Source of the DNA: Cellvibrio sp. KY-YJ-3
Lineage (GTDB): Bacteria; Pseudomonadota; Gammaproteobacteria; Pseudomonadales; Cellvibrionaceae
Reading direction: 5' to 3'
NCBI RefSeq assembly: GCF_008806955.1
Contig: NZ_CP031727.1
Coordinates: forward strand, 62,001-126,000
Length of the DNA: 64,000 bases
How positions within the stretch are numbered: the first letter of the stretch is position 1; every line of letters starts with the position of its first letter. Below are positions 8,369 to 18,589 of this stretch, in pieces. The notes under the pieces were generated by a model. That model saw only the letters and a program-made list of their open reading frames with translations. It was not told where the DNA came from and ran no database searches. Position numbers and translations under genes: made by a program.

Positions 8369-10717
8369 TTAGTTGACCAGCCGCTGCCAGAAGTTTTTCA
8401 CCGGATTATTGCTGTTAGGCAGCAAGCAATCCGCCGATTGTTGTGGGCGGGCATCATCCCGCAGCGGCAACCACAGGGCACCGATACAACCTTCCGCACT
8501 GAGCTTGCCGGTGGCGCCATCCAACCAATCGAAACTGACGCCGGGTGGCGGTTCTTGCGGCAGGCTCTGGCTGGGCAGCTGCTTCATAAACTCAGCCCAC
8601 ACTTGCAAGGCGCCGCCCGCACCACTGAGCGGGGTTGCACTATTATCATCGCGCCCCAGCCAGACCACCGCCAGATGCTCGCCACTGTAACCGGCAAACC
8701 AGCTGTCGCGCTGATCGTTGGTAGTACCGGTTTTACCTGCCACTTCAAGGCTAGCAGGCAACTGGTTGTAGGCGCTGCGCCCGGTGCCCTCGCGCATGGT
8801 GCGCTGCATGGCGTATTGCAATTGGAAACTGGTCTCGGCAGCAAAACGCTGCTCTAATTCCAGTGGGTAACGTTTTAATGGCTTGCCGTCGGCCGCCAAT
8901 ACTTCGCGAATCGCATTGAGCGGGGTATAGACGCCATCAGCCGCCAGGGTGTGGTAAATACCGGCCACTTCCAGTGGCGACATTTCAATCGAGCCCAGCA
9001 ACATGGCGGGCAGCGCGGGCACCTTACCTTCATAACCTGCGCGCTTTACCACATCCGCAACCGTATCCAGCCCCAGCGTCATGCCCAAACGGGCGGTTGC
9101 CTGGTTGTAGGAAAATGCCAGCGCTTTATAAAAGGGGATATCGCCGTGATCTTTTTTGTCGGCATTTTGTGGCGCCCACCACTTGCCACCGGATTTGTAA
9201 CTCACCGGTGCATCACTGACTGTCGTGGCCAAATTGTATTTGTGCGGTTGCTCCAGCGCCGCGAGAAACACAAAGGGTTTCATCAGGGAACCGATTTGGC
9301 GTTTGGCGTCCAGCGCGCGGTTAAACCCGGTAAAGCGCGGATCGCGATCCCCCAGGAGCGCCAGAATCTCGCCGCCACCCACCGAGGTCACCACCATGCT
9401 GGCCTGTACGCCCTTGGTGTTGAAGCGTTTTTCCAAGTCCGGCAGACGGGTCGTCATAGCGCGCTCGGCTTGACGCTGCACCATCGGCGATAAGCTGGTA
9501 AAAATACGCAAACCTTCGCTGCGCAAATCCGCCTCGTTGTAATCCTCATTCAATTGACGTTTCACCAACTCCATAAACGCCGGATAGGTGGTGCTGCGCG
9601 ATTCCCCTTCGGCGACTATGCCTAATGGTGCTGCCTGCGCGCGCTTGAGTTGCTGCTCGTCAATCAGCCCCTCCTCTTTCATTACACCCAGCACCACATT
9701 GCGCCGCGCTTTGGCGCGCTCGGGGTTGCGCCAGGGGTTGTAATAGGAGGCACCTTTCACCAAGCCCACCAAGAGTGCGAGTTCATGAACCTCCAACTCA
9801 CGCAACGGTTGGCGGAAATAATGCTGCGCCCCCAGGGCAAAACCGTTAATCGAACGCGCGCCGCTCTGACCTAAAAACACTTCGTTGATGTAGGTCTCCA
9901 GAATTTCGGATTTGCTGTAATGCACTTCCAGCAAGACCGCCATAATCGCTTCGGGAATTTTACGCCGCAGCAAACTCTGCTCATTGGTGAGGTAGAAGTT
10001 TTTCACCAACTGCTGGGTGATGGTACTGCCGCCCTGTACTACACCACCGCTCGATGCATTTACCCAAGCCGCGCGCAAAATCGCCAAGGGTGATACACCG
10101 TGGTGGTCGAGAAAATGTTTGTCCTCCACGGCCAACAAGGTTTCGCCGAGCAGCGGCGGCAAATCTGCCAGACGCACCAACAAGCGATCCTCTTTATCGG
10201 CGGGATAAAAACCGCCAATTTCTTCCGGCTCCAACCGTACCAGCGGCAAATCTGCGCCCGCCAAATCAATCAAACCCTGCACACTGCCATTGGCGACGCG
10301 CAACATAAATTTATGCGCCGGCTCTTTTTTATCCCAGAAATCAAAACCGCGACTGTGAATGTGATAAGTCACTTCGCTGCTAGTCGCGCTGACTTTTTTC
10401 ACCACCTGCCCCGGCGCATTAATACTGCCTTCAAAGCGATAACCCAGCGCGCGCAGCTCCTGTTCAAACAGTCCGGGGGTCAGTGACTGGCCAACGTACA
10501 ACTCCAGCGGCCGCGCATAAACACGCGCCGGCAGCGACCATTTTTTACCTTCAAATTTTGCGCGCACCACCGAATCCAAATACAGCGTCCAAATGCCCAA
10601 CAACGCTACCAACAGCAGCGTGGCGTAAAGAATCCAGATGCGTACCAGCGCCCAGCCAGTGCGTGGTGCGCGAGGGGTGGATTTAGTGCGACGGTTATTA
10701 GTGCGACGTTTGGTCAT
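8369..10717 (-). CDS. mrcB: Penicillin-binding protein 1B (bifunctional peptidoglycan synthase)
   Basis: The 782-residue class A PBP has a basic cytosolic tail and a single membrane anchor (about residues 25-47). A UB2H domain (about 65-155) docks the activator LpoB. The glycosyltransferase GT51 domain includes EDKHFLDHHGVSPLAILRA and GGSTITQQLVKNFYL. The transpeptidase domain has SxxK within IGSLMKPFVFLAAL, the SxN motif in SYNQATARLG and KTGTTNDQRDSWFAGYS. It polymerises lipid II and cross-links peptides on the periplasmic side. Order and length match E. coli PBP1B, although the N-terminal tail is shorter. It is transcribed alone, and divergently from adenosine kinase. Confidence 0.95.
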   Translation of the reverse strand: MTKRRTNNRRTKSTPRAPRTGWALVRIWILYATLLLVALLGIWTLYLDSVVRAKFEGKKWSLPARVYARPLELYVGQSLTPGLFEQELRALGYRFEGSINAPGQVVKKVSATSSEVTYHIHSRGFDFWDKKEPAHKFMLRVANGSVQGLIDLAGADLPLVRLEPEEIGGFYPADKEDRLLVRLADLPPLLGETLLAVEDKHFLDHHGVSPLAILRAAWVNASSGGVVQGGSTITQQLVKNFYLTNEQSLLRRKIPEAIMAVLLEVHYSKSEILETYINEVFLGQSGARSINGFALGAQHYFRQPLRELEVHELALLVGLVKGASYYNPWRNPERAKARRNVVLGVMKEEGLIDEQQLKRAQAAPLGIVAEGESRSTTYPAFMELVKRQLNEDYNEADLRSEGLRIFTSLSPMVQRQAERAMTTRLPDLEKRFNTKGVQASMVVTSVGGGEILALLGDRDPRFTGFNRALDAKRQIGSLMKPFVFLAALEQPHKYNLATTVSDAPVSYKSGGKWWAPQNADKKDHGDIPFYKALAFSYNQATARLGMTLGLDTVADVVKRAGYEGKVPALPAMLLGSIEMSPLEVAGIYHTLAADGVYTPLNAIREVLAADGKPLKRYPLELEQRFAAETSFQLQYAMQRTMREGTGRSAYNQLPASLEVAGKTGTTNDQRDSWFAGYSGEHLAVVWLGRDDNSATPLSGAGGALQVWAEFMKQLPSQSLPQEPPPGVSFDWLDGATGKLSAEGCIGALWLPLRDDARPQQSADCLLPNSNNPVKNFWQRLVN

Positions 10718-10944
10718 GGAAAAATCTTAATGGTGATAAAGGCAGAATGGTGTTTGCAGTAGCAGCAAAGAGTGGGCGCAAGTTTACCCGCCACACCCAG
10801 TGATTGCGAGGAGCAATAATGCAAAGTGCTGCACAGCGAGCGGTTGTGCTTTATCGACCAAGGCGAATTTTGCATAATGCGGCCCACTGTGGCACTCAGG
10901 GCTACTTTCTCCCGCAATATTCTCCCGCAAAAGGTTAACTGCGT

Positions 10945-11946
10945 ATGAACAAGCACTATCACATCTACGGCATAGGCGCGGCACTGGTCGATACCGAAAT
11001 TACCCTCACCGATGCTGACCTCACACGCATGGCCGTTGCCAAAGGAGTGATGACGCTGGTAGATGAAGCGCGCCAAAACACACTTATGGATTATTTGAGC
11101 GATCACCTGGTTGCATCACATCGCGCCAGCGGTGGCTCGGCGGCCAATACCATCATCGCCGCCAGTTATTTTGGCTGTAATAATTTTTATTCGTGCAAAG
11201 TCGCCAACGATGAAAACGGCGCGTTCTATCTGGACGATATTCAAGCCGCCGGTGTGGCAACCCCGGCACACATCACACCGCCCGCCGGTATTACTGGCAA
11301 ATGCTTGGTGATGATTACCCCCGATGCCGAGCGCACCATGAATACCTTTCTCGGTATTAGCGAAACACTCTCGGTGAATGAACTGGATGTGGGTGCAGTT
11401 GCAAAATCCCACTACGTTTACATTGAAGGCTATTTGGTGAGTTCCACCACTGGTCGCGCGGCGGCGATTGAATTGCGCAAACAGGCCGAAGCCAACCACA
11501 CCAAAACGGCATTGAGTTTGTCTGACCCGGCAATGGTGCAATTTTTTTACGACGGTTTGGTGGAAATGATTGGCGAGGGTGTGGATTTAATTTTCTGCAA
11601 CCGCGACGAAGCCATCGGCTTTACCAAAACACACTCGCTTGAAGAAGCTTGTATTGGGCTGAAAAAATATTGCAAACAATTTGCGATTACCTGCGGTGCA
11701 GACGGTGCGCTGGTTTTTGATGGCAATGAATTGATTCAGGTTGCCGGCGCTGCCGCGACACCAGTAGATACCAACGGCGCTGGCGATATGTTTGCCGGTG
11801 CGTTTTTGTATGCCATCAACCAGGGCAAAGATTTTAAAACCGCAGCAGAGTTTGCCAATATTGCCGCCGCCAAAGTGGTGTCACAATTTGGCCCGCGCTT
11901 GAAACCAGAGCAATATGCAGAATTAAAAGAAGGTTTTTTTAACTAA
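10945..11946 (+). CDS. Adenosine kinase (PfkB family)
   Basis: The 333-residue sugar-kinase-fold protein belongs to the bacterial adenosine kinase branch. The N-terminal GIGAALVDTEI, the substrate-binding ASGGSAANTIIAASYFG and the C-terminal anion-hole/catalytic-base motif DTNGAGDMFAGAF are all present. It phosphorylates adenosine, or related nucleosides, to AMP in purine salvage. The start is supported by AAAAGG upstream of the ATG. The gene is monocistronic and divergent from mrcB. Ribokinase-like specificity cannot be excluded without experiments, but the overall sequence looks like the adenosine kinase of pseudomonads. Confidence 0.88.
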   Translation: MNKHYHIYGIGAALVDTEITLTDADLTRMAVAKGVMTLVDEARQNTLMDYLSDHLVASHRASGGSAANTIIAASYFGCNNFYSCKVANDENGAFYLDDIQAAGVATPAHITPPAGITGKCLVMITPDAERTMNTFLGISETLSVNELDVGAVAKSHYVYIEGYLVSSTTGRAAAIELRKQAEANHTKTALSLSDPAMVQFFYDGLVEMIGEGVDLIFCNRDEAIGFTKTHSLEEACIGLKKYCKQFAITCGADGALVFDGNELIQVAGAAATPVDTNGAGDMFAGAFLYAINQGKDFKTAAEFANIAAAKVVSQFGPRLKPEQYAELKEGFFN

Positions 11947-11998
11947 GGGACATTGCAGGATGGACAGAGCCAAAGCAATGCCCATCCTATTCTTCAGA

Positions 11999-12175
11999 TT
12001 ATTTTGGACCAAACAAAAACCACAAAATAAACCCGAGCAGTGGCAACAACAATAACACCACAATCCAGATCACTTTATTTCCCGTGCTTGCACTACTTTG
12101 TGTTGTTTTTACAATGGCGTAAACAACACAAATCAACAAAATAAGACCTAATAACCCACCGACTTCAACGTTCAT
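11999..12175 (-). CDS. Small PLDc_N-type membrane protein
   Basis: This 58-residue protein consists of two membrane helices (LGLILLICVVYAIVKTTQS and NKVIWIVVLLLLPLLGFILW) and ends FLFGPK. That is the signature of the phospholipase D nuclease N-terminal (PLDc_N) family found alone or on cardiolipin synthases. Start ATG 12175 is preceded by AGGAG at good spacing; a longer TTG start is unlikely. Function is unknown; in other bacteria such proteins are stress-linked membrane proteins. Confidence 0.8.
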   Translation of the reverse strand: MNVEVGGLLGLILLICVVYAIVKTTQSSASTGNKVIWIVVLLLLPLLGFILWFLFGPK

Positions 12176-12220
12176 AACCAACTCCTATTGCGTGAATTTA
12201 TCGCGAAACGCTGACAGCAC

Positions 12221-12631
12221 TTAACTAAACAATGATACCAGCCACTTGCCGTCCATAAACAACCAATCAAACCATAACACCTGGTGAGACAGCACTATCA
12301 ACCAAAATACCGACAAAAAGGATATTTTTTTGGTTTTGTGGCGAAATTGTTGCTGTGCCACAAACGCACCAGGCCAACCACCCACCAATGCACACAAATG
12401 TAAACTCGCTTCGGGAACACGCCATTCATTGCGCTGCGCGCGGCGTTTGTCGGTCCAGTAAAAGTAATAAGCGAGCAGACTGGCAGATACTATCACTAAC
12501 AGCGGCACCACCGTTTTGTGGCGGAGCAACAGGTCAGTTACACCTGCAACAGGCAGAGCAGCCAATACAATACAAAGCGCCCAGGGAATAGACTTTTTTG
12601 CGGACTTATGCCGAGTGGATTTGGCGATCAT
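12221..12631 (-). CDS. DUF1294 membrane protein
   Basis: The 136-residue protein carries the DUF1294 core: YWTDKRRAQRNEWRVPE, LCALVGGWPGAFVAQQQFRHKT and KKISFLSVFW, with about four hydrophobic helices. In many relatives this domain is fused behind a cold-shock domain; here only a short basic N-terminus (KSTRHKSAKKS) precedes the first helix. The role of the family is not known. It is probably expressed on its own, because the neighbours on either side are separated by about 45 and 85 bp. Confidence 0.85.
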   Translation of the reverse strand: MIAKSTRHKSAKKSIPWALCIVLAALPVAGVTDLLLRHKTVVPLLVIVSASLLAYYFYWTDKRRAQRNEWRVPEASLHLCALVGGWPGAFVAQQQFRHKTKKISFLSVFWLIVLSHQVLWFDWLFMDGKWLVSLFS

Positions 12632-12716
12632 AGAGGCACAAGGTTTGAGGAAGGAAAAGCAGGCAACTTATTGCCAGTAACCGTGGGCAGCTTTCACCGC
12701 CCACGCGAACCGTTAA

Positions 12717-13277
12717 TTAATGTCCATTTTTATTGGCAGAGCTCACACGCTGCATCAACAAATCGGTGTAAGCAATACCAATTGCTGACGCAATAAATGC
12801 CATGTGAATAATGGTCTGCCACATCACACCTTCTTCAGTAAATTTCGCATCGGGCATACCAATGTTGCCAGCCTCAATAAAGGTTTTTAACAAGTGGATG
12901 GAGGAGATGCCGATAATCGCCATAGCCAACTTTACTTTTAATACCGTGGCATTAACGTGACTTAACCACTCGGGTTGATCCGGGTGCCCATCCAAACGCA
13001 GGCGCGACACAAACGTTTCATACCCCCCCACAATTACCATCACCAACAGGTTAGAAATCATCACCACATCGATCAAGCCCAAAACAATCAACATAATGGC
13101 TTGTTCGTTGAGTGAGTTAATATCCATCACCAAATGCGCCAGCTCTTTCAGAAACAAAAATACGTAGGCGCATTGGGCGATAATCAAACCCAGATACAGG
13201 GGTAGCTGCAACCAGCGCGAACCAAAAATGAGGGCAGGAAAAAAACCGGTTTTGTATACGGGAGGAACGTCGTTCAT
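12717..13277 (-). CDS. UPF0114 (YqhA-type) inner-membrane protein
   Basis: The 186-residue protein has about four membrane helices and the conserved YqhA features [38 protein letters not shown] and [20 protein letters not shown]. Length matches the family. The cellular role is unknown. A clear terminator was not seen after it; the gap to moeB's stop on the other side is about 115 bp and A+T-rich. Confidence 0.88.
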   Translation of the reverse strand: MNDVPPVYKTGFFPALIFGSRWLQLPLYLGLIIAQCAYVFLFLKELAHLVMDINSLNEQAIMLIVLGLIDVVMISNLLVMVIVGGYETFVSRLRLDGHPDQPEWLSHVNATVLKVKLAMAIIGISSIHLLKTFIEAGNIGMPDAKFTEEGVMWQTIIHMAFIASAIGIAYTDLLMQRVSSANKNGH

Positions 13278-13393
13278 TGTTACACCTTTAAAGTCGATAG
13301 ATAGAAAGTTGAATAAAAAATGCGAGAAAAATTTGTTAGCGTCAATATAGAGACGCGATGATAAAAAACAAGCTTTTTACACAGCACTGGGCT

Positions 13394-14146
13394 TTAGGCC
13401 GACGCACACTGGCTGCATACCGGGCAATTGTGATCTTTCGGCAACTTCAATTCGCGCCACTGGCTATGGCGTGCATCCAGCAGCAGCAAACGCCCGGCAA
13501 GACTGGAGCCAAAGCCACAAATTAATTTGATGGTTTCCAATGCCTGCATCGAACCGATAATCCCTACCAGCGGGGCGAGCACGCCGTTTGCTGCACAAGT
13601 TAGATCATCGCTATCTTCTTCATATAAACAGCGATAACAGGGGCTGGTTTCAGCGCGTGCATCAAACACCGCGACCTGCCCTTCCAACCGAATTGCGGCG
13701 CCCGATACCAACGGTACTTTTGCAGCAACACAGGCGGCGTTAATCGCAAAACGGGTTTGGAAATTATCGGTGCAATCCGCCACCACCGTAGCCAATTTAA
13801 CCTGTGCAACAAGCTCATCGGCATCGAGCAATTTTTCGATGGTTTCAATTTTTACGTCGGGGTTTAGTTCGCGTAAGGTCTGCGCTGCCGAGGCCGCTTT
13901 GTTCATACCGATACGCGCCGTAGTATGCACAATTTGACGTTGCAGATTGGTTAAATCCACCGCATCAAAATCCACCAGTGTTAAGTGGCCAACACCGGCC
14001 GCCGCTAAATACATCGCGACCGGCGAACCCAAACCACCCAAGCCAATAATTAATACTCGCGCGGCTAATAACTTGTCCTGCCCATCGAGATCGACATCGG
14101 GCAGCATTATCTGGCGTGAGTAGCGCAGCAGTTGTTCGTCATTCAT
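13394..14146 (-). CDS. moeB: Molybdopterin-synthase adenylyltransferase / ThiF-family E1-like enzyme
   Basis: The 250-residue protein has the nucleotide-binding GLGGLGSPVAMYLAAAGVG and the acceptor-site region ADCTDNFQTRFAIN. Zinc-binding cysteines lie in CYRCLY and at the C-terminus (CPVCSQC). MoeB adenylates the C-terminal glycine of MoaD for molybdopterin synthesis. ThiF and HesA are close relatives with the same fold, so the exact sulfur carrier is not proven. It starts 3 bp after the prmC stop, with an AGGAGT Shine-Dalgarno overlapping the end of prmC. It is the last gene of the hemA-prfA-prmC operon, as in Pseudomonas. Confidence 0.88.
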   Translation of the reverse strand: MNDEQLLRYSRQIMLPDVDLDGQDKLLAARVLIIGLGGLGSPVAMYLAAAGVGHLTLVDFDAVDLTNLQRQIVHTTARIGMNKAASAAQTLRELNPDVKIETIEKLLDADELVAQVKLATVVADCTDNFQTRFAINAACVAAKVPLVSGAAIRLEGQVAVFDARAETSPCYRCLYEEDSDDLTCAANGVLAPLVGIIGSMQALETIKLICGFGSSLAGRLLLLDARHSQWRELKLPKDHNCPVCSQCASA

Positions 14147-14149
14147 GGT

Positions 14150-15007
14150 TTACTCCTGACCTTTCCTGCCCAGTGTGATACGTTCGTTGCCGCCCAAATC
14201 GCGCCGGGTTTCCACCTGCACAAACCCACGCTGGCGAAATAATTCCCGGACTGCGTGTGCTTGATCGTAACCATGTTCCAGCAACAACCACCCCTGCAAA
14301 TTTAGATAATCCCAAGCCTGCTGAATAATCAGTTCGATATCCGCCAAGCCATGGTTAGCGGCAATTAATGCCGAGCGCGGTTCAAAACGCACATCACCCT
14401 GCGCTAAATGCGGATCTTGCGGATCAATATACGGCGGGTTGCTGACAATCACATCAAATGCTTGTGCGCCAACGTTTTCAAACCAATCACTCTGTGCGAT
14501 GGCAACATGATTAAAACCCAAAGCCGCACGATTGTATTCCGCGAGTGCAACGGCATCCGCCGAGAAATCCACCCCCAGTAATTTCCAGTGCGGTTTTTCG
14601 CTGGCGATGGCTAACACAATTGCACCAGTGCCTGTGCCTAAATCCAAACCGCGACGAGCTTGCTGCGGCGCATCCTGCGCAAATAAATCCAACACCGTTT
14701 CTACTAACAACTCGGTGTCCGGGCGTGGAATCAAGGTGGAATTATTCACGGCGAGTGGCAGCGACCAGAATTCGCGCATGCCGATAATATGTGCAATCGG
14801 CTCGCCGGATTTACGGCGCGTGAAAAATTGCAAAAACTCTTCTTCCTGTTCGGGCGATAAGGTTTTTTCCGGCCAGGTAAAAAGGTAAGTGCGATTTTTT
14901 TGCAGGATATGACAGAGGATTAATTCAATATCCAAGCGCGCCGAATCACTGAGGGATTCAAGTTCATAGGCGCGCTGTAAACATTGTGCAACGGTGATGT
15001 TGCTCAT
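14150..15007 (-). CDS. prmC: Release-factor glutamine methyltransferase PrmC (HemK)
   Basis: The 285-residue SAM-dependent enzyme has an N-terminal helical domain (about 1-85) that grips the release factor. The Rossmann methyltransferase domain has motif I LDLGTGTGAIVLAIA and catalytic NPPY in VSNPPYIDPQDPHL. It methylates the glutamine of the GGQ motif in RF1 and RF2. It lies in the same operon as its substrate prfA, separated here by a small extra gene. No strong Shine-Dalgarno precedes the ATG, so coupling to the upstream gene (7-bp gap) is likely. Confidence 0.95.
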   Translation of the reverse strand: MSNITVAQCLQRAYELESLSDSARLDIELILCHILQKNRTYLFTWPEKTLSPEQEEEFLQFFTRRKSGEPIAHIIGMREFWSLPLAVNNSTLIPRPDTELLVETVLDLFAQDAPQQARRGLDLGTGTGAIVLAIASEKPHWKLLGVDFSADAVALAEYNRAALGFNHVAIAQSDWFENVGAQAFDVIVSNPPYIDPQDPHLAQGDVRFEPRSALIAANHGLADIELIIQQAWDYLNLQGWLLLEHGYDQAHAVRELFRQRGFVQVETRRDLGGNERITLGRKGQE

Positions 15008-15014
15008 AGGGGAG

Positions 15015-15356
15015 TCACGCAGGCCGGTGCTTTAATGAATCAGTCGGATGCGCAAATGTACCATCGCCATAAGCGCGCAATACCTGCGCGATCACAACTT
15101 GATAACCATTTAACCAATTGGCCTGTGCAGCCTTGGCTTCCAGATGTTTCGGGTGCTGCATCAGTTCATGCAAGCCGTCCATTGTTTCCCAATAATACAC
15201 ATTGGAGACGCGCCCGGTTTCAGGATTTTCCCAGGCTTCTTCCCCAATATAACCCTGGGTATTTTTGGCGACCTCAGCGATGCTTTTATCCAATTCATAA
15301 AACGCATCATCGAATTGCTTTTTATCAAAAATGAACGTTGCCGAATACATAATCAT
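15015..15356 (-). CDS. ABM-fold (antibiotic biosynthesis monooxygenase-like) protein
   Basis: The 113-residue protein has the ferredoxin-like alpha/beta ABM pattern: an initial strand, DAFYELDKSIAEVAKNTQGYIGEEAWENPE, and VYYWETMDGLHELMQHPKHLEAK. Relatives act as small heme-degrading or quinol monooxygenases, or have no known activity. Its ATG overlaps the prfA stop codon by one base (TAATG), so it is translationally coupled, and prmC follows 7 bp later. This gene is not part of the usual prfA-prmC pair in E. coli. A second in-frame ATG two codons downstream is also possible. Confidence 0.78.
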   Translation of the reverse strand: MIMYSATFIFDKKQFDDAFYELDKSIAEVAKNTQGYIGEEAWENPETGRVSNVYYWETMDGLHELMQHPKHLEAKAAQANWLNGYQVVIAQVLRAYGDGTFAHPTDSLKHRPA

Positions 15357-16438
15357 TAATCCGCAATCGCCGCTAATTGATCGGCTTGATATTCATTTGC
15401 CAGCGGCCCGACCACCGGATCGAGATCGCCCTGCATAATCGCATCCAACGAATAAAGCGTGAGGTTAATGCGATGATCAGTCACGCGCCCTTGCGGATAG
15501 TTGTAAGTGCGAATACGTTCGGAGCGATCACCGGAGCCGACCAGATTGCGGCGCTCATCGGAGAGTGATTTATGCGCAGCATCTTCCTGCATGGTTTTTA
15601 ATTTGGTGGCGAGCAAACTCATCGCACGCGCGCGGTTTTTATGCTGCGAGCGTTCATCCTGACACTCAATAACCAGGCCAGTCGGCAAATGCACAATCCG
15701 AATTGCCGAGTCGGTTTTATTAACGTGCTGACCACCGGCACCGGACGCACGGAAGGTATCAATACGCAAATCGGCTTTGTTGATATTGATCTCTTCCATT
15801 TCATCCGCTTCCGGCATCACTGCCACAGTGCAAGCGGAGGTATGGATACGACCTTGGGATTCAGTTTCCGGCACGCGTTGTACCCGGTGTGCGCCCGATT
15901 CAAATTTTAATTTTGAATACACGCCCTGCCCGCTTACCAGCGTAATAATTTCTTTAAAGCCGCCGTGTTCACCTTCGTTCTGGCTGAGCACTTCCACTCG
16001 CCAGCCTTGCGTTTCAGCATAGCGCGAATACATACGGAATAAATCGCCAGAGAAAATTGCCGCTTCATCACCACCAGTGCCAGCGCGAATTTCCAGATAA
16101 CAATTTTTTTCGTCATTCGGATCTTTGGGCAGCAGCAGTTTTTGCAATTCCAGCTGCATCGGCTCAAGTTGCGCTTCGCAATCTTTTAACTCTTCCTCGG
16201 CCATTTCTTTCATATCGTCATCGCCGTCCACCAGCAGGTGTTTGGCTTCTTCGATATTGGCAAGCAGATTTAAATAATTTTGATAGCCTTGCACCACCGG
16301 CTCTAACTCGGCGTACTCTTTGGAGAGATCGCGGAATCGGTTTTGGTTATTGATGATGTCCGCTTCCGACAACATGGCACTGACTTCTTCGTAGCGCTCT
16401 TTAAGGCGATCCAGTTTTTCTAAAATAGACGCTTTCAT
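15356..16438 (-). CDS. prfA: Peptide chain release factor 1
   Basis: The 360-residue RF1 contains the stop-codon-reading PxT motif (PET in [14 protein letters not shown]), which recognises UAA and UAG. The peptidyl-tRNA hydrolysis motif GGQ is in [18 protein letters not shown]. The N-terminal coiled domain and the C-terminal [17 protein letters not shown] are conserved. Length is standard. The start codon overlaps the hemA stop by one base (TAATG), and the stop overlaps the next gene in the same way, so three genes are tightly coupled. Confidence 0.97.
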   Translation of the reverse strand: MKASILEKLDRLKERYEEVSAMLSEADIINNQNRFRDLSKEYAELEPVVQGYQNYLNLLANIEEAKHLLVDGDDDMKEMAEEELKDCEAQLEPMQLELQKLLLPKDPNDEKNCYLEIRAGTGGDEAAIFSGDLFRMYSRYAETQGWRVEVLSQNEGEHGGFKEIITLVSGQGVYSKLKFESGAHRVQRVPETESQGRIHTSACTVAVMPEADEMEEININKADLRIDTFRASGAGGQHVNKTDSAIRIVHLPTGLVIECQDERSQHKNRARAMSLLATKLKTMQEDAAHKSLSDERRNLVGSGDRSERIRTYNYPQGRVTDHRINLTLYSLDAIMQGDLDPVVGPLANEYQADQLAAIAD

Positions 16439-17763
16439 TATGGCTCACTTGCATCGCTGCTTTTGTCGGCAGCGGGGTTAACAGATTCTTCAGACGCGTT
16501 TGGGAATTCAGAGTCTAACGACAAGTCAAACAACTCGTGCGCCACCTGCAATACATGGTGACGCGAACTGGCACTCGCCTCTTTTAATACGGTGGTGGGC
16601 GAGTGAATTAATTTGTTGGTGAGGTTGCGTGCAAATTGCTGCAGCACCTGCTCGGCATTGGCACCCCCCTGCAAACTGCGCAGCGCTTTTTGCAACTCCA
16701 TATCGCGCAGCTGCTCCGCTTTTTGGCGATAGGCTTTTACCGTTCCCACCGCTGTGAGCGCGCGCTGGTGACGCAAAAATTGCTCCACTCCCTCGCTGAT
16801 AATATCTTCCGCTTGATCAGCAGCGGCAACGCGGGATTTTTTGTTTTCATCAATCACCGCGTGCAAATCATCCACGGTGTAAAGGTACACATCGTCGAGC
16901 TCACCGACCTGTTCTTCAATATCGCGCGGTACGGCGATGTCGAGCATAAACATCGGTTTGTGTTTGCGCTTTTTCAGGGCAGATTCCACCGCCCCCTTGC
17001 CTAATAAGGGCAATTGGCTGGCAGTGGAGGAGATGACGATATCCGCACGCTGCAAATGTTCGGGGATATCCGCCAGCAAAATCGCCTCGCCGTTAAACTC
17101 CCGCGCAAGGCGCTGGGCGCGATCCAAGGTGCGGTTGGCGACAATAATATGTTTGATGCCCTGCTCCACCAAATGACGCGCCACCAATTCGATGGTTTCA
17201 CCCGCGCCGATCAGCAGCGCTGTGTCCTGCTTTAAATTAGAGAAAATCTGCTGCGCCAGACTCACTGCGGCGTAAGCCACTGACACCGGGTTTTCACCAA
17301 TCGCGGTTTCGGTACGCACCCGCTTGGCGATATTAAAAACCTGCTGGAAGGTCGCATGTAATTCCGCGCCGAGGGTGCCTGCTTCTTTCGCCACCGCAAA
17401 AGCTGACTTCATTTGGCCCAAAATTTGCGGTTCACCCAGCACTAGCGAATCCAGACCACCGGCCACTTTCATCATATGGCGCACCGCGTTGTGATTCTCA
17501 TAGCAGTAGTAGCTATTCGCCAGGTCAGCCGCTTCTATCGCGGTATGGGCGACCAACCACTGCTGAATCGCCTGGGCGTCACTCTCACTGGTGGCATAAA
17601 TCTCCGTGCGATTGCAGGTAGAGAGGATCGCCACTTCGGTTAAACCCGCCTGCGCACAGGCCTCCTGCAGTGCGGACTGCAGGTTTTCCGGCGCAAAGGC
17701 AACCCGCTCGCGCAGGGCAAGAGGTGCAGTGGTATGGTTTATGCCAAAGGCTAACAGGGTCAT
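16438..17763 (-). CDS. hemA: Glutamyl-tRNA reductase
   Basis: The 441-residue enzyme makes glutamate-1-semialdehyde from glutamyl-tRNA, the first step of tetrapyrrole synthesis. The catalytic cysteine is residue 50, within [11 protein letters not shown]. The NADPH-binding domain has [15 protein letters not shown], and a long dimerisation helix region with [20 protein letters not shown] follows. The C-terminal tail is rich in Ser, Glu and Asp. It is the first gene of the operon with prfA and prmC, as in most gammaproteobacteria. lolB and ispE lie on the opposite strand, but an exonuclease and a TPR lipoprotein gene intervene between hemA and lolB. Confidence 0.97.
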   Translation of the reverse strand: MTLLAFGINHTTAPLALRERVAFAPENLQSALQEACAQAGLTEVAILSTCNRTEIYATSESDAQAIQQWLVAHTAIEAADLANSYYCYENHNAVRHMMKVAGGLDSLVLGEPQILGQMKSAFAVAKEAGTLGAELHATFQQVFNIAKRVRTETAIGENPVSVAYAAVSLAQQIFSNLKQDTALLIGAGETIELVARHLVEQGIKHIIVANRTLDRAQRLAREFNGEAILLADIPEHLQRADIVISSTASQLPLLGKGAVESALKKRKHKPMFMLDIAVPRDIEEQVGELDDVYLYTVDDLHAVIDENKKSRVAAADQAEDIISEGVEQFLRHQRALTAVGTVKAYRQKAEQLRDMELQKALRSLQGGANAEQVLQQFARNLTNKLIHSPTTVLKEASASSRHHVLQVAHELFDLSLDSEFPNASEESVNPAADKSSDASEP

Positions 17764-17916
17764 CGAAGGCGCTAGTTGTGATTTAGGGCGGTATTGTCGG
17801 GTTCGCAGCTTGGCGTGACAAGAGGCAAGCGGATAATCCCATCATAAACACTGGCTATTTTTTGCAGGAAGATCACAAGACACACCCTATACTGAAATGC
17901 ACTCAAAGGATTCTTT

Positions 17917-18453
17917 ATGCGCCATCACCCCTGCCCAACCATTATCGACATTGAAGCCTCCGGCTTTGGCTCCCGCAGTTACCCTATTGAAATCGGGGCA
18001 ATCAAGGCCAATGGCGAGCGCTACTGTGCGCTAATAAAACCGCAGGATGAGTGGCAGCACTGGTCAAGCGACGCAGAGGCAATGCATGGTATCAGTCGCG
18101 ATGTGCTCTGCGGGCGCGGCAAACCAGTGCGACAGGTATGCACGGAGCTGAATCAGTTTTTAGGTGAGATCACCGCTTACAGCGATGCCTGGACCCACGA
18201 TAGCGCCTGGCTTAACTGCCTGTTTTTTGCGGGGCGCATCCAGCCTCTCTTCCACCTCAGCCCAATAGAAATGATTGCCAGCGAAGCCCAACTGCTGATT
18301 TGGGATGCCACCAAAAAGAAGCTGGCAAAAGAACATGGGGCGCGCCGCCACCGCGCGAGCGTGGATGCACACCTGATCCAACAAACCTATTTGCGTACCC
18401 GCACCCGCCTGCAAGCTGAACCACAACTCGCGCTACGCGGCGGATTGCTCTGA
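17917..18453 (+). CDS. DEDD-family 3'-5' exonuclease-like protein
   Basis: The 178-residue protein has the ribonuclease H-fold exonuclease motifs. ExoI is DIEASGFGSRSYPIEIGAI, with Asp and Glu as metal ligands. ExoII is in AYSDAWTHDSAWLNCLF. The ExoIII-type end is HRASVDAHLI, with the H-x4-D arrangement of DEDDh enzymes. It resembles short stand-alone DnaQ-like exonucleases. The substrate is unknown. The start is backed by AAAGGA seven bases before the ATG. The gene is divergent from hemA. Confidence 0.82.
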   Translation: MRHHPCPTIIDIEASGFGSRSYPIEIGAIKANGERYCALIKPQDEWQHWSSDAEAMHGISRDVLCGRGKPVRQVCTELNQFLGEITAYSDAWTHDSAWLNCLFFAGRIQPLFHLSPIEMIASEAQLLIWDATKKKLAKEHGARRHRASVDAHLIQQTYLRTRTRLQAEPQLALRGGLL

Positions 18454-18589
18454 GCCTCCGCCGACACACCGAATACCCTCACTTAACGATTAATGACAAC
18501 TGTCCCCTTTTTATAAGCCAGTCGCCCGTTTATCATGTCCAGCCGCGCCTCCATTTACGGCGCACTTTCACTCCCGCTACTGGTCGAAC

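Noticed and set aside
10714-11106. 130-residue minus-strand frame in the mrcB-adenosine kinase spacer
   Set aside because: It overlaps the adenosine kinase start and shows no family resemblance or ribosome site.
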